64,000 nt of DNA from assembly GCA_014773175.1 (NCBI GenBank), contig VXCM01000926.1, forward strand, positions 186,001 to 250,000, in the 5' to 3' direction. The notes beneath the pieces are model-generated. The model made no database searches, had not been told where the DNA came from, and saw only the letters and a program-made list of their open reading frames with translations. Within the stretch, counting starts at the first letter, position 1. Each line of letters begins with the position of its first letter. The position numbers and the translations under genes were made by a program. Positions 25,181-37,289 of this stretch are shown here, in pieces. The DNA is from Lucifuga dentata (taxonomy: Eukaryota; Chordata; Actinopteri; Ophidiiformes; Bythitidae).

Positions 25181-25660
25181 TACTTCCACCAAGAAGGGTC
25201 GTGATCACCAGCGTTTGTCTGATTTTTGTCTTTGTTAGCAGGATATCTCAGAAATGTTGTACGTAACGCACAGAAATTTTGAATGAATCCTGAAGGTATT
25301 CTTTTTTCTTTTTTTTTTTGATATTCTATACTATTTTCTGCAATTTATTGCCACCAAATTTAGATAATGATGGTATACATTAACACTTAGCAATCGATGA
25401 AAATAATTAAAATTCATGGTATTTGGCCTACAGCTGGCAGCAGGGGAACAAGCTTTAAATGGTTAAAACTCAGTGGGTCATTTCTCTTAAACACTTCAAA
25501 TTTTACACAACTCATCCTTGTAGCCATAATATTCCCATACAAGATCTAGGTATTCTCAAAAATTATGTCCTTAACCATTTGTGAATAGGTATTTTGATGC
25601 AGATCCAAAATTCTAAATTAGAAGATTGCATAGCCTTGGTGGATGCATGTGCTCCCTATG
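25181..25660. repeat. Degenerate dispersed repeat with CCACCAAG/CTTGGTGG ends
   Basis: The left end TACTTCCACCAAGAAGG, followed by CACCAGCGTTTGTCTGATTTTTGTC and GTTAGCAGGATATCTC, and the right end CCTTGGTGGATGCATGTGCTCCC resemble a dispersed repeat I recall from fish genomes, whose two ends carry CCACCAAGG-type inverted words. The interior is AT-rich and non-coding. The class is uncertain. Confidence 0.5.
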
Positions 25661-27963
25661 TCTCTTCTTGTTATAGGACAGATAATTGTGTGGTTTACTG
25701 GTATCGTTGCAGTCTGGAATGAACCTGCTACAGCCTGAGATATGACTCTGAACTCGGTTTTCTGCATAAAAGCAACAGAACTGTTAATTTTAACTTTAAA
25801 TCAAAAGTCAGTCAAATTCCAAATTACACATCCTTTATTTAGAAACATGTGACACAAAAGAGACACAATAAGCTTTATTAATATCTGTATCAAGAGTCGA
25901 AACTGTGTCAGAAGATGTAAATTTACTAGTAGCTGTGATCAGATTGCACCTAATACATAATCCCCACCTTTGACAATGGATTTGGGAAAACATCATAGCT
26001 TACAATATATCTCTAATATAAACATAATTCTTTTCTCTGTCTTTTTTTTTTTTTTTTTTTTTTTTTTGTAATGAGGAAAAGGAAGAGGAAGTATCTCCAT
26101 CTCTGAATCAATTATTTTTCAGATAAAATAACTGATTCAGCACAGAGAATGTCATTCTCTTCTGTTGCTCACAGGCATAAAAAAAAAGACAAGTCAGAGA
26201 CTCAGAGCACAGTTATAGTATTTATTGGAGACTTTAATCCAAAGTGCATAAAATACTGCCACTGAATACATTTCAACTAAGTCTGACACCCTTGGGCTTC
26301 CCAGCTCTGCTTGGTAAGCTCAATGAGGCCACAAAGACTGTTTTTGTCCCCTAAAAAAACAGGAAGTTCCAACCATTTGTTTTCCAAAGAATAAAACAGT
26401 CTAATTAGTGGCCTGTGCCTGTTCTCTGTCTCATTCTTTTGGAACAAAGTCAAAATTCAACTCTAATCTCCCTGGAAATCAGTGCCAATAGTGGTGACTG
26501 AAGCTCTTTAAAAAAACCTACAGCCCTCAGTGTATCCTCGGCTTTAATAGTTAGTGATGTTGACAGCTGGATGGATTTGGTGCTCGGTCTGAATGGTTAT
26601 AGTCTGGGGAGAGATCAGTCTCTCTGATGAAGCTAAACGTGGTTCCGATTACGATAAAGTATGTTAAGTAGCTCTGACGACAAAATAAATGGGGCCATAT
26701 GGATTGATTTTGGTCATAGCATGTCGAAGCCTCAGATAAATTAAAGCGAGAGCTTAGTTTAAGAGGGCACCAAAATGGCTCCCACAAAATGGCCTTAGAT
26801 GGGAGCTGTGATTTAAACCGCATTCTCTGAGAAGCAATGACTTGGGGAGAAATCTGCTTCTGTGATTGGTTTGAATAGATTCAGACAGGTTATCTGTTGG
26901 CTCCTACACTACTCAGCTTTGGTATGAAAGTGCAAACAAAGGTTACTGCAGTAGCTTTAGGGTTACAGTGGAGTTATCATTGTGTTACTACAGTTAACTT
27001 ATAGCTGGGTGTCCTGTGTGAATGTCAGTGACCCAGTAAATAAGTTGTAGTTACTGGGTCAGTATGCTTCGTCCGTAGTGGATACTTGCATAGCGTTAGA
27101 AACTCCCTTTCTGTTTGTCAAATTGAGAACCTGCATCTGACATCATTTACTTTCCAAACACGTCAATCCAACAGGCTCTATTTCATACAGAGAATGGCTG
27201 GATTTTTGAGGTGTGAAAGTGGGTATTTTAAAAATTTCTCTCAAACTCTTTCCTTTCTTCCCGTCTCTGTGTCCGTGCTCCAAAGAGAGAGGTGAAAGTG
27301 TGCTCTGTTATCCCTGTTTATATCCCCAACCATAACTGTGTGGAAATTACGAAGCAGAATTCCTCTTAATAAGCCTGCTCCTAAAGTGAAAGTGTGCATC
27401 ATTGTTACCATCTTCTCCCCTCGCTATGAAGACAGGGTTTTTGCCACACTTTCCTGTGCGGGCATTCTAAAAAGGTATAAATACAGTCGCTTTCTGACAT
27501 GTCTCCTACAAAATCAGACAGCATGGTTTGTCCATAACGTATCAGGATGGCGGATGAGAATTGTGCATCTGTAAAACCGATGCTCCTGTTGTTTGTTGTT
27601 TTTACCACCCAGTTTGTGGCAGCTGCAACACAGGTTTGTTAATGACAAAAANAAAAAAAAAAAAAAAAAAAAAAACTGTTAGCATGATCAACAAATAGCC
27701 CTTTTTGCTAATTCTCTCTAATCTCTTAGAAGAACACAGCAAAAAACAGAACAGAGCAGAGAAATGACTTCTTAATATTAAAGGTGACTGAGAAAACATT
27801 ACAGACACATTACAGCTCCAAGCTCATAAATTCATTCTTACTTTGGCCAGAGATTTCCAGTGTTCCTCAGGGAAAAGTAAATAATTTCTCAGTTTCTCTC
27901 ACTCCTTTACTCTTTCTCTCTCCCATCTCTCTCAATATTCATTTTCAAAACAAGATGAAACAA

Positions 27964-28000
<37 letters not shown>

Positions 28001-28289
28001 CTCTCTGTTTCTCTCTTTCTCATTTACACTCTTAATTATCAGTGCTGTCTGCAGGTCTTTCTTCCCTGCAGTGTACTGAGAAGTTGGGCCATTACATCTG
28101 GAGAGATGGAGGGTGACGAAGAGAGTGATGCAGAGAGAAGTAGAGAAAGGTGATGCAGAACACAGAAGGGAGAAAAATGGAAGGATCATAACAGACAGAG
28201 AGGGAGGGAATGAGAGAATTTGTGTGATGAGATATGCTTCACAGGACGGATATGAGATGGATGTCAGGGACAATTCCTGGGACAACACA

Positions 28290-28321
<32 letters not shown>

Positions 28322-28720
28322 AGGGAGGAAATGCATGCACTTAACTGTGAACTACTTCCTACTGTGATTATTAATTACATTATCTTTCCTTTGCCACCCG
28401 TCTGTGTGTGGGTGTGTGCATGTGTGTGTGTGTGGATTAGATATTCATTACATTCTGAGGCTAAAACCTTTTCACAGACAACATTGTGGAGGCCAGTTGA
28501 CCAAATTACAGGGGCCAGTTGAATTATGGAGACTGGTTATGGGGACCAAAATATGGGGAGGGGTTATAGGGTCCGAATGATGATCTCCATAAGGTTAGCC
28601 ATTTATTTTAGGGATTAGTCTCAGCTTTATAGTTTATTTTTATAATAAAAAATGAGAATCAGGATTAAATTAATGTTAAGATGAAGGTTGGGAGGATAAA
28701 TGTTGACATAGGTATCTTAT

Positions 28721-28770
<50 letters not shown>

Positions 28771-30110
28771 GTATCTGTGTTTGTGTACGTGTGCATACAC
28801 TTATGTGCATTAGTGTAGATGTGTTTGTGACTGCAAACACTCATGTATCTGCGTATGGGAGTGCATGGATACTTCTTTGTGTGTGTGTGTGTGTGTGGTG
28901 CTGGTAGTGGTTTTCAGTGCATGTGCATTTGTGTGCCCGTGTTCTCTACAGGCATTTGATGACAGTTGGCCTTTTCACAGCTTGCTAACTAGTCTCAGTG
29001 TTATTATAGAAAAAAACTTTTTTTTTTAACTTATAAAAATGCTGAATCTGTGACTATAATTTAGTAAAATGCAAATCAAGTTTTTTTTGCAGATGGATGG
29101 CAGATCATTCATCATGTGTGAAACCACAAATATTCAGCCACTGCAAAGGCAATGTCTACAAAGGAAGGATGCAACCTGGAATAACCGTACCTTATATAAT
29201 TGCAGACGTAACAATGCTCTCAGTTAATGCTTCATTTGTATGCCACCAGGTGTGAATTTATATCACTTTATTTTGAATATTATCCTGCTATCCTTTGAGC
29301 CGAGAGCCACAAACACAAGCTAAGCGCCCACAAAATATCTGAGTCAGCACAGAAACATCCCCTTCAGTCTCCATCGCTCTCTACAATGGCAAGCTCAGGG
29401 GCACCGTGCACCCAAAACTATTGAGGGAGGCACAAAGGCACATAAAAAATATAGAAAATGGAAATGAAGGCTACGTCTCTGCATCATGACCGGAATATAT
29501 TAAATAGACTTCAGTGCTGTGATGTTGGTAGCAAATCATCATCTGTAAAGGATTCTCATCATTTAGGTGGAAAAATGGGAGGATGAAGCAGTATTGTGAG
29601 GTCAAGAGGTGTTTGCTGGAAGTCTGAATGGGTCAATATGTATCACCCAAAACAACCCTGCTGCTGTAGTGTGGACATCCTAAGAAGGGATGGTTGGAGA
29701 GGGAGCATTCTAAGGGGTGATTCTTGATGAAATTAAAATAATATGTTTCACTTTTTCAGATGTATTCTTATGAATCGGTTGCACAAATCATATCACCCTA
29801 AATTGGGCTACTTTGGTTGCCAGAGACACAAAGGCTGATTGATAAGTCCTGAGCCTAGCATGGACATGTTTTATTTTTCAGAATACAGTAATCTTCCTCC
29901 AACTCAACTCCCAATGACACAATTGGACTTATCAAAGTTTTAGAGTCATTTGTTTGCCAAAAATCCTCCACAGATAAGGCTTTTTTTTTTTTTTTTTNTT
30001 TTTTTTTTTTTTTTGGTCAAAGTGAAGTCTGAGGGAAGAAAAATGAGGTGATAGTGTTGGAGCTAAACTTGTTCACAACCACAATCATGGGTAGCAGCCA
30101 TGGTGACATC

Positions 30111-30112
<2 letters not shown>
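25661..30112. other. Unique DNA with microsatellites, no gene
   Basis: Contains poly-T 26043-26067, poly-A with N (27646-27674), (TC)n 27968-27997, (GA)n 28289-28322 and 28723-28767, (GT)n 28879-28898, and poly-T with N at 29998 (29981-30014). The stretch 28490-28610 (GGGGACCAAAATATGGGG, GGGTCCGAATGATG) resembles a degenerate fish repeat. No gene is recognised. Confidence 0.5.
28723..28767. repeat. (GA)n microsatellite
   Basis: An uninterrupted run of about 22 GA units, followed by looser GT-rich sequence to about 28900. Confidence 0.95.

Positions 30113-30144
<32 letters not shown>
30113..30144. repeat. (GT)n microsatellite
   Basis: About 16 GT units. Confidence 0.95.
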
Positions 30145-30146
<2 letters not shown>

Positions 30147-30270
30147 GTGTGTTGGCCACAGTCCCTTGAGTACCTCTGGAACTTGTAAGTTGTAATCATG
30201 TAGCCCAAATCAATGCAGCATTGCAGGCATTGGAATACGATACTGTACTTCCATATATGTGTGTGTGGCT

Positions 30271-30328
<58 letters not shown>
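30271..30328. repeat. Compound (TG)11(TA)10(CA)8 palindrome
   Basis: The three blocks form a perfect inverted repeat centred at 30302/30303, with 26-base arms at 30277-30302 and 30303-30328 and no loop. It can extrude as a cruciform or hairpin. Confidence 0.95.
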
Positions 30329-30479
30329 GTATATATTCACAGTATATACTGTATATTACAACCCATGCTCACTTCCTTATATGTCAGGCTTAGGATTTAC
30401 CAGTCAACACTCATATGTGGCAAGGGTGATTGATAAAACTTTCTACATCATGAGCAGTCATTACAGGGTAAAGGTCTTT

Positions 30480-30600
30480 CAATTTTTAAAATTGCTCTGT
30501 ACTGCAGTTGCCCTGTGCAGAGCCTTTTCAGATTTCTCTCAACACTGTAACAAAAAGTCGCCAACAATCGAGGAGATCGGCACTTTTCTTATATAACAGA
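30480..30600 (+). pseudogene. Remnant of a transposon coding start (TIEEIG motif)
   Basis: TTTCTCTCAACACTGTAACA followed by ACAATCGAGGAGATCGGCA matches the reverse complement of 37738-37798 closely. It translates in the + direction as TIEEIGTFLI and stops. The ATG present in the other copy is lost here. It is probably a fragment of the same DNA transposon as at 37.7 and 53.4 kb. Confidence 0.5.
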
Positions 30601-31452
30601 GGAAAAAGAAACATCAGCAGTGACCATGGAGATGGTATGAGAGGCCAGTCAGTGTTTACTTGAAACTGACATTGTGCTGCTGACATGATATAGCATTGAC
30701 ATTGCTGGATATTTTTGTAGGAATCACATCTTTCAAATGTGTAGCATTACTTCTGGAGGATGTGCATAACCTCTTCCAGTGCTACAAACTGTCGAAATGC
30801 GTTACTGCCTTCTGCAGTCACACAAAATGTGCATCATGTCATTTGTGCTCATGGAAATACCGGAAGAACTTGAGGAACAATATGGCGTCATATCAAAACA
30901 TTACTCAACAGCGCTACTGGAGGAAAAAAAAAAAAAAAAAAAANAAAAAAAAAAAAAAAAAAAGAAAAAAAGAAAAAAAACTCAACAGGGTATCTTAATT
31001 ACAAAAGATTGCTGTTTGATGAACATAAACCAAACAAAGCTGGCTACATGTTTCATGTTGGTGCCACTATGTTGGCCTATAGCAGCCGAAAGTAATAAAC
31101 CCAAGCCATCAGCAAGCCAGTTGTTCAGCTGCAAAGTCATACAGTAATTTAAGTAGCCAATGAGATAAAAAAAAAAAAAAAAAAAAATCAGATCTATTGT
31201 TTATTTTTATGACATTTTTTCCTGCACTTCTCATGCCTTTGCGCCTCACCATCCAAACTGTAAATCCCAGTGCAGTCCACACTCTCGCTGTTCCGACCCA
31301 GGCTGTTTAGGAAGACAAGACAAAAAATATACAGTTTACACTGAATTCAGCAAAATATGGTGAAAATACACTATGGTGTAAATTTCCTGAAAAACTTTTT
31401 GACCATCACTTTCCTAAAAAGCGGGACTCTGCACTTTTTTATGACCCTAACA

Positions 31453-31455
<3 letters not shown>
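30601..31455. other. Unique DNA with homopolymers
   Basis: Poly-A split by N at 30944 (30924-30963) and poly-A at 31167-31187. No gene is seen. Confidence 0.5.
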
Positions 31456-31500
<45 letters not shown>

Positions 31501-31528
31501 GTTTGTGTGATGGAGAGAGAGCAAGAGA

Positions 31529-31559
<31 letters not shown>

Positions 31560-31568
31560 AGAAAGAGA

Positions 31569-31614
<46 letters not shown>

Positions 31615-31737
31615 GCTGCAGTTAAAGTATAATGCTTCTATCTCTGGAGGCAGACTGTCTGAACAGTGAATATCTCTCCAGGCATATAGAGTCTGCTCTG
31701 CTGTCTGCAAAGCACACACACACACACACACACACAC

Positions 31738-31786
<49 letters not shown>

Positions 31787-31851
31787 GACATTACTGTCCA
31801 TGTACATACTGTAACCAGACTTATTACACACACACACACACACACACACAG
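31456..31851. repeat. Cluster of six dinucleotide arrays
   Basis: (GA)n 31456-31495, (GT)n about 31529-31559, (GA)n 31574-31610, then ~100 bp of unique sequence, (CA)n 31711-31738, (GA)n 31739-31782 and (CA)n 31828-31851. Cys/Val, Ser/Leu, His/Thr and Arg/Glu reading frames here are artefacts of the repeats. Confidence 0.95.
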
Positions 31852-33136
31852 GTCAAACAGTACAGTACATAATACACTGCATGCACATAAGAAACACCTG
31901 CTTCTCTTCTCGTGTGCACTGTATTACGTATATACATTTTATTTCCTCTCTGCCTTCCTATTCTTGCTGTGTTACAATGTCTCCACACACACACACATAC
32001 ACGCACATATTTCAGAAATATGGTGGCAGCCTGAAAGAGTCAGCGCTGTAGCATGGCAGGAGTTTGGCAGAAATAGAACGTGGTGCAGAAGACACGAGTG
32101 GAGAGTCAAGACGGTTTTATTTCCTCTGGACAGGATGTCATGGATGAGCTCTTCCTGTTTAGGGACGTGTATGACCAAAACGCTTAAAGTGGAAATCAGG
32201 AAGCCAGGGCTCAAAAAAGCTTTAATAGCCATTTTGAAACCCTGAGCTTTCAGATTGGAGTTTTCATTTCTCAGAGGAAGAGTGTCTTGAAGGCATAAAT
32301 AAACTTAACCACTGAGCAAAAGAGCAAAACCTCAGTGGGCAAAGAAATATTAAGGGTGTAGCAGCAGTGAATTATTTTTGTGAAGCCTGGCACTGTTGCT
32401 ACAGCTGAAAATGAGCTAACTAGCTGAGAAATTAGCTGACACGCCGGCAAGATAAAGAATGCCATGGTTATGAATAAATGAAAATGTGAAATTATTGCAT
32501 TTTTATGTGACTTTAAATTCCTTACTTGTCATTCAGTTGCCAATTAACCAAATTCAGTCTGGGTTTTTAGCATCCCTTTGTTGAGTTTTAACTTCTTCGG
32601 TGACAAACTGTTTCCAAGAATATTTGGAAACTAAATCTCATGTAAATGATGCCACTATTTATAAATGTGTTTATTTACTCATTTATTTACACTTTGTTTT
32701 TTCAGAGTGCATTTTATTTATTATTATTAATTTAGTTATTTGTTGCAAACTTGTTTTCTATTTGGATGGTTTTGTTGTGATTCATAAAATGCAACTATCA
32801 ACACCAACATCAGCTGTGAAATATCAAATATATATTGTCACTGATGTCAAAATGGGAATATATACCATGTTGAGGAAGTAGAAAAACAATGTTGTAATAG
32901 TACTAGATAATATTCAAATAATTTTTAACAACAAATTATCAATATTCAGGCTTTGTGACAGACTGAAAGTTACCTTTAACACTAAGCCACCAAAAACATC
33001 CCTATAGTAATAAACAAATAGTTTTTTTTTTTTTTTTTTTTTTTTTAACATATTATGACAAATAATTACAAGTGTAACACTGTAAAAGCCACTGAGACAC
33101 ACCATCGGGTAAAATGTAGAAATCAATGAACGTTTG

Positions 33137-33165
33137 CACTGAGGTGCCTTTGAGCAAAGTGGCTA
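33137..33165 (+). repeat. Fragment of a common fish repeat (GAGGTGCCTTTGAGCAAAG)
   Basis: CACTGAGGTGCCTTTGAGCAA then AGTGGCT resembles a sequence frequent in fish genomes. It recurs in reverse complement at 45641-45669. Confidence 0.45.
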
Positions 33166-33586
33166 AGACCAGGAGAGTGTGATTTCATTAAGCGGCTCCT
33201 CGGTATGAATATAGATATAAATATATAATGTTTAATGCAATACATGTAACTTTAGGAATGAGAAGCAGGACTGAAGGGAATAATACTCAGCGAAACGCTT
33301 CCCTGAATGAAAAAGAGTTAAGTGCCCTGATACCTCACAAGGAAATAAAAAAATAAAATAAAACAATTTGTGACTTCTTAAACATTCATCTCTTACACAC
33401 ACACACACACACACATACGCATACCGTCTCCCCTTCACTTGAACTCTCAACTAATCATATCTCTGCTCTAATACATGTGGGATCATAAAATCTGATTTGC
33501 TTCCACTTCTCTACTGAGAGCCACTAATTCCTAATTTTGCTCTTCCTGTCTATGCCAGCATTGCTTTCCATTAATTGAGATTTTAG

Positions 33587-33587
<1 letters not shown>

Positions 33588-33648
<61 letters not shown>
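33588..33648. repeat. (CA)30 microsatellite
   Basis: An uninterrupted run of about 60 bases, one of the longest fully sequenced arrays in the window. Confidence 0.97.
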
Positions 33649-33965
33649 CCTTTCTATTTTTTGCTTGTTGTGGTGGACTGGACCTGTGCTGTCATTATCA
33701 GAGAAAAGTGAGTGGTGGTGGATGGAATTACAATAAGGGGACGATGGGATTCTACCAGCAGAGTGAGGCTTTAATTTAACACAGAGCAAATTGGATCATG
33801 GAGGGATTAGAAATATGGGGAAACATGGAAAGTAAATGAGAGAGTTTAAGATGCAAAAAGAAGGATGAGGGTGAGAGATGGAGACAGAAACAGGAGAAAT
33901 TTTGACAAAAAACATAATTGAATGACAGTCAAAGTTCAAGACATGCAGCATTAAAAAAATGTTGT

Positions 33966-33998
33966 CAAGTTTATTTGTGGAGCCCAGTATCACATATA
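33966..33998. repeat. Fragment of a dispersed fish repeat (TTTATTTGTGGAGCCCAGTA)
   Basis: The word AAGTTTATTTGTGGAGCCCA followed by GTATCACA is close to a very common teleost repeat end (TTTATTTGTATAGCCCAATATCACA, from memory). Only this short end is recognisable. Confidence 0.5.
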
Positions 33999-35003
33999 GT
34001 GTCCATAAATATGGACACCTTGATAAATAAAAGCCAAATGGGCTGTGAAAAAAATGTCTTTATGTTAACTGTTTGATCTCCATTCAAAATATTAACAAAA
34101 GTATACCCTTGAAATAATTTGAAAGGAGAAAAGAAATTGTTATCATGAAACTAATATTGCTCTAAATCAGAAGATGTGGAAGACGTGTGTGTCTGTGTGT
34201 GTGTATTGAGCCCACACACAGTGAAGAGGATGGTTTGAGTGGCCAAAGACTCTCCAAGTATCATAGCTAAAGAATTGCAGGTGTTAGTTGGGTTTTGGGG
34301 TCAGAAACTCTCCAAAACTACGATCAAATGCCACCAGGTTGATTACTGAATTGATTTATGATTGACTGATGTGTAATTGATTGAAATTTCAGTTCATAGT
34401 TTTCTTCTGTTTTTTATTGTTTGGGAGATATTTTACTCATATTTTCATTTCTGATGTATGAGCATACAGACTTTCTAATGTAGATTAAACTACATTGAAA
34501 ATTGCCCAAAATGATGTCTTTACCTGGTGATTTCTCCATCAATTACATCCTACAAACCATTGTCATATTTTTCTTCCATGGGTTTTTCTTCCAGATGCAA
34601 AACATTAAAAAAAAAAAAAAAAAAAAAAAGAAAATCAGCACAGAAATGTCAGGCTTTTTCTCCTTCCTATTCTTCTTTCTATTCTCTCTCTTCCCATCTC
34701 TGTTCTTCCATCTTCATATTGTATTTTGTCTTCTTGTTGTCACACAAAAGTAACTGAGTCAGCAGAAAAAATGTCATTCTGTTTCTCTGCTGTCCGGTTA
34801 TACCAACACCAGATTAATTCCAACATGGATTTGGTGCATTTCTTTTTTTTTTTTTTTTNTTTTTTTTTTTTTTTCTTTCCATGTGATTTGCTTTGCTGTA
34901 TCATGTTAATAATGTGTGTTAAATATATGTGTAGGAAGAAGTTCATTGTGAATCAGACCCATAACTCAGCAGCTCAATGGTTAAACTCCTCTTTCTGCAC
35001 AGG

Positions 35004-35005
<2 letters not shown>

Positions 35006-35053
<48 letters not shown>
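35006..35053. repeat. (TC)24 microsatellite
   Basis: An uninterrupted run of 48 bases. Confidence 0.95.
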
Positions 35054-35055
<2 letters not shown>

Positions 35056-36199
35056 ATGTGACAGTTTTTGGTAATATAATCATTAATTACATAATTGTAA
35101 CTGTCCCCACAGTGTAATTGTAACTTATATAACTAAGACTTTGCTAGTCACTTAATTCTAACTAGCATTGCACTACCTGTCATTTTAACCTAGTTATCAG
35201 CAATACTATGATTGTAGATTGTTGATTTTTGTTGTTCATCAGGAAAAAAATATTGATACATATAGGATATTTCATGAAAAAGCTTAAATGATTTGGCTAA
35301 CTGGCTTACAAAAAGCTTTGTACATACTAATAATTATAATGAGTAAAAAAGGAGAAGGGATTTAGCATATAATGTTTTTGTCAATTACAAAATTAATCCC
35401 ATCTGGATTCATGAAGAGGTCTTCATGAATCCAAAATTTTGAACCCTACCAAAAACAGACTTGTGGAAAACCACCATATGCATGAATTAATTCAAAAAAA
35501 AAAAAAAAAAAAAAAAAAAAGTATAGTGACTTAACCTTAAAGTGGCCCGAGGACAGTCAGACTCAGCTTGAAACAGGCCTGAGGATACTTAGACCCAATC
35601 CAAAATGTCATAGACCTGAACATCAACACTAGAAGCATTGTAATGCTCCACTTAATAACAAGCAGCTTTCCTTCAACTTGTTCCTCACATCGCAAGAAAC
35701 ACATTCATTTTTCAATTCGCATTCTTCCTCTCACCTCATAAAAGCACTTTTCCTCCTGCTGCTGTGATTATGATTCACCACATGATTAGAGCTGATAGGA
35801 CTCCGCTCGGGTTCACTCACATCCACTCGGCTATGAGACATATTGACATGCAGTTCCAAGACCCCAGGCAATATTACAGGACCTGACCCGACAAAATTAG
35901 ACCAACCCGACTTGGGCCTTGGTTCCGAGGACACGTAAAGATCTCTACAGTGATAACCTCTACCCAGTGAATCTCTTCTCCCATGACACCACACATCCTA
36001 GTTTTACTCAGACCGGACCACAAAGAAATGCTCAAAATCTCAGGATGTCTATCTCTCCATATTTGAGAGTTTATGTGTAGATTCTGTTTTTATGTCAAAA
36101 TTATGACTTTTTTTTTTTAATTACGATCCATTGAATCAGAAAGTCTGCAAGAGAAAAAAAAAAATCCCTATTACCATTGCTCAAACTCAAGTTACCTTT

Positions 36200-36200
<1 letters not shown>

Positions 36201-36250
<50 letters not shown>
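36201..36250. repeat. (CT)25 microsatellite
   Basis: An uninterrupted run of about 50 bases. Confidence 0.95.
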
Positions 36251-36252
<2 letters not shown>

Positions 36253-37289
36253 AAACTGCCACTGCTAGTACTCCTGCCATCGGTGGTACAGTTCTAGACA
36301 GGAGAAGTAGGGCAGTCAGCTACTTAATTACTTCATTAATTTTAATCTGATCCAATTAATTATATTTTTCAAGCTCTCCCTGCTCTCCGCTCTAGTATGT
36401 TGGAAGTTCCCTCGGACGCCCACTGTCACTGTGGGACACCTTGTGTATCCTCTGGTGCGTAGAAAAAAAAAAAAAAACNCCTCTGCCACCCCTCCCCTCT
36501 CAAATCAAATTTTTTTGTTTTTCTCCTGGCCAAACAAAGACCCCCTATTCCTTGTTATTCTCTAATTATTCTGCTCTGTCCAATTTTATGCCTTGACAGC
36601 ATTTAAGTAGTTTCAGTTGAGTCATGTGAGTTTAACCTCTTTCAACCCCCAACAACCACTAGCAACCAGATGAGCCAGTGTAGTTTCACAAACACACAGG
36701 AGGGAACTGTGCTGCGTGGGCAGAATAATATGGGACAATTGCTGAGTTATCTGCTATCATTTTCTAATCATCTCAGAGTTTATTGGTTGTACAGTAATTA
36801 TCACTCTTGACAGTTATTTATGCACTCATCAGCTAAATGTGTTAAGCATATTGATATTGGTATGATGTGCTTTAGGCTGTTAATGAGTGGAAGGGTAAGA
36901 TAGGTCCCTTGATGGTAGCCATGGTAAATATACGAATTGGGTAAGTTTGAATACTTTTTGAATATCAACTTGTCTTATTGTTTGTCCATTTCATGTTCTA
37001 CCACAAATGGTTTGCATCAGATTGTTTTCTGGAACTGGGTGGAGACCCTCGTTTTCAAGAAGGCACTCTGACCTTCCTTAACAAATCAGATTAAATGGGC
37101 GAACATGACATAATTTGTCAAAACCGCACTCAACAGGTTAGATGAGGAAGTGCTCTCAGGCCAGTATTGTACTTGATGTAGAAATACGAATACAGATATG
37201 CATGATAGCAGCCATGCATGTCCTACATTTGTTTGAAGTGTTGGTTGTGTATGCATCAAAAGTTAACACCACATGTTCACAAGGTCCAA

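Larger units (their letters stand above)
31852..33965. other. Unique DNA with simple repeats, no gene
   Basis: Poly-T about 33020-33047, (CA)n 33394-33415 and a long (CA)n 33588-33648. Positions 33137-33165 carry a teleost repeat word (see separate entry). No coding region is recognised. Confidence 0.5.
33999..37289. other. Unique DNA with simple repeats, no gene
   Basis: Poly-A 34606-34629, poly-T split by N at 34859, (TC)n 35006-35053, poly-A 35494-35520, (TC)n 36201-36250, and N at 36479 next to a poly-A. Positions 35540-36000 carry repeated ACCCGAC/GACC-like words that suggest an old repeat I cannot name. Confidence 0.45.

Noticed and set aside
29820..29960. Possible mariner-type terminus (GATTGATAAGTCCTGAGCC)
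   Set aside because: Only a vague resemblance. No matching inverted end or transposase sequence was found nearby.
35731..35994. 87-codon minus-strand frame with Arg/Ser-rich sequence
   Set aside because: It lies in sequence with repeated GACC/ACCCGAC words that is more likely an old repeat. No domain is recognised.
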